64,000 nt of DNA from Mactra quadrangularis. Taxonomy: Eukaryota; Mollusca; Bivalvia; Venerida; Mactridae. A model generated the notes under the pieces. The model saw only the letters and a program-made list of their open reading frames with translations, was not told the origin of the DNA and did no database searches. This document shows, in pieces, positions 63,904 through 64,000 of the stretch. Location: assembly GCA_025267735.1 (NCBI GenBank), contig CM046301.1, forward strand, positions 59,477,872 through 59,541,871, given 5' to 3'. A program made the position numbers and the translations under genes. The stretch's first letter is position 1, and each line of letters opens with the position of its first letter.

Positions 63904-64000
63904 GTAATCTTTATAATTATATACAGTGCCCTTCAAAAGTTCATGAACAAGGTCAAGCTTTCTAGGATAACAGGCCTCCTAGTGAAACCTTTAAAACCTT

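Noticed and set aside
1..64000. Prokaryotic or viral system (operons, promoters with Shine-Dalgarno sites, phage genes)
   Set aside because: The only sustained coding is an intron-split eukaryotic gene; no capsid, polymerase, integrase or toxin motif was seen on either strand.

Overview
The window is eukaryotic nuclear DNA and carries one very large, finely split gene on the + strand. Splicing the consensus GT-AG introns gives 52 exons, about 6,247 coding bases and about 2,082 codons in one open frame. The product aligns by recognition, with the same residue order throughout, to the middle of USP34, the giant ubiquitin-specific protease (about 3,550 residues in human). Neither the start codon nor the stop codon is here: the frame is already open at base 1, and exon 52 ends at 63903 with a donor, so upstream and downstream exons lie outside. 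I number residues from the first codon in the window.

The host is most likely a bivalve mollusc. The DNA is AT-rich and introns average about 1.1 kb. They are packed with tRNA-derived SINEs, MITE-like elements and hairpin-ended elements with 145-170 bp tandem cores, which resemble the pearl/Helentron-type repeats described from bivalves. This is inference from repeat style; the species cannot be named.

Layout: 1-24692 (exons 1-21) encodes the helical scaffold before the protease. 26810-40460 (exons 22-32) encodes the peptidase C19 domain: Cys box in exon 22 (Cys codon 26902-26904), one CxxC pair of the finger in exon 27, His box in exon 29 (His codon 38469-38471) and the FNDAEV box in exon 30. 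41613-63903 (exons 33-52) encodes the helical region after it, including an acidic run (exon 40) and a conserved GGPPGMPPF motif (exon 43). All catalytic motifs are intact and no exon has a frameshift or stop, so the gene looks functional.

The introns hold non-autonomous mobile elements, many with readable target-site duplications (TSDs): hAT-like (8 bp TSD), TTAA and TA elements, a 9-bp-TSD MITE in four copies, Helitrons at A^T sites, hairpin/tandem-core elements, SINEs and three LINE tails. No intact transposase or reverse transcriptase is present.

The most unusual signal is a set of tandem duplications that copy exon edges together with their splice sites: exon 24 donor (12 copies, 49 bp), exon 28 donor (3 copies, 43 bp), exon 6 donor (decayed, about 68 bp) and exon 52 acceptor (2 copies, 67 bp). 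In the three clear cases, using an extra site would bring in a stop codon.
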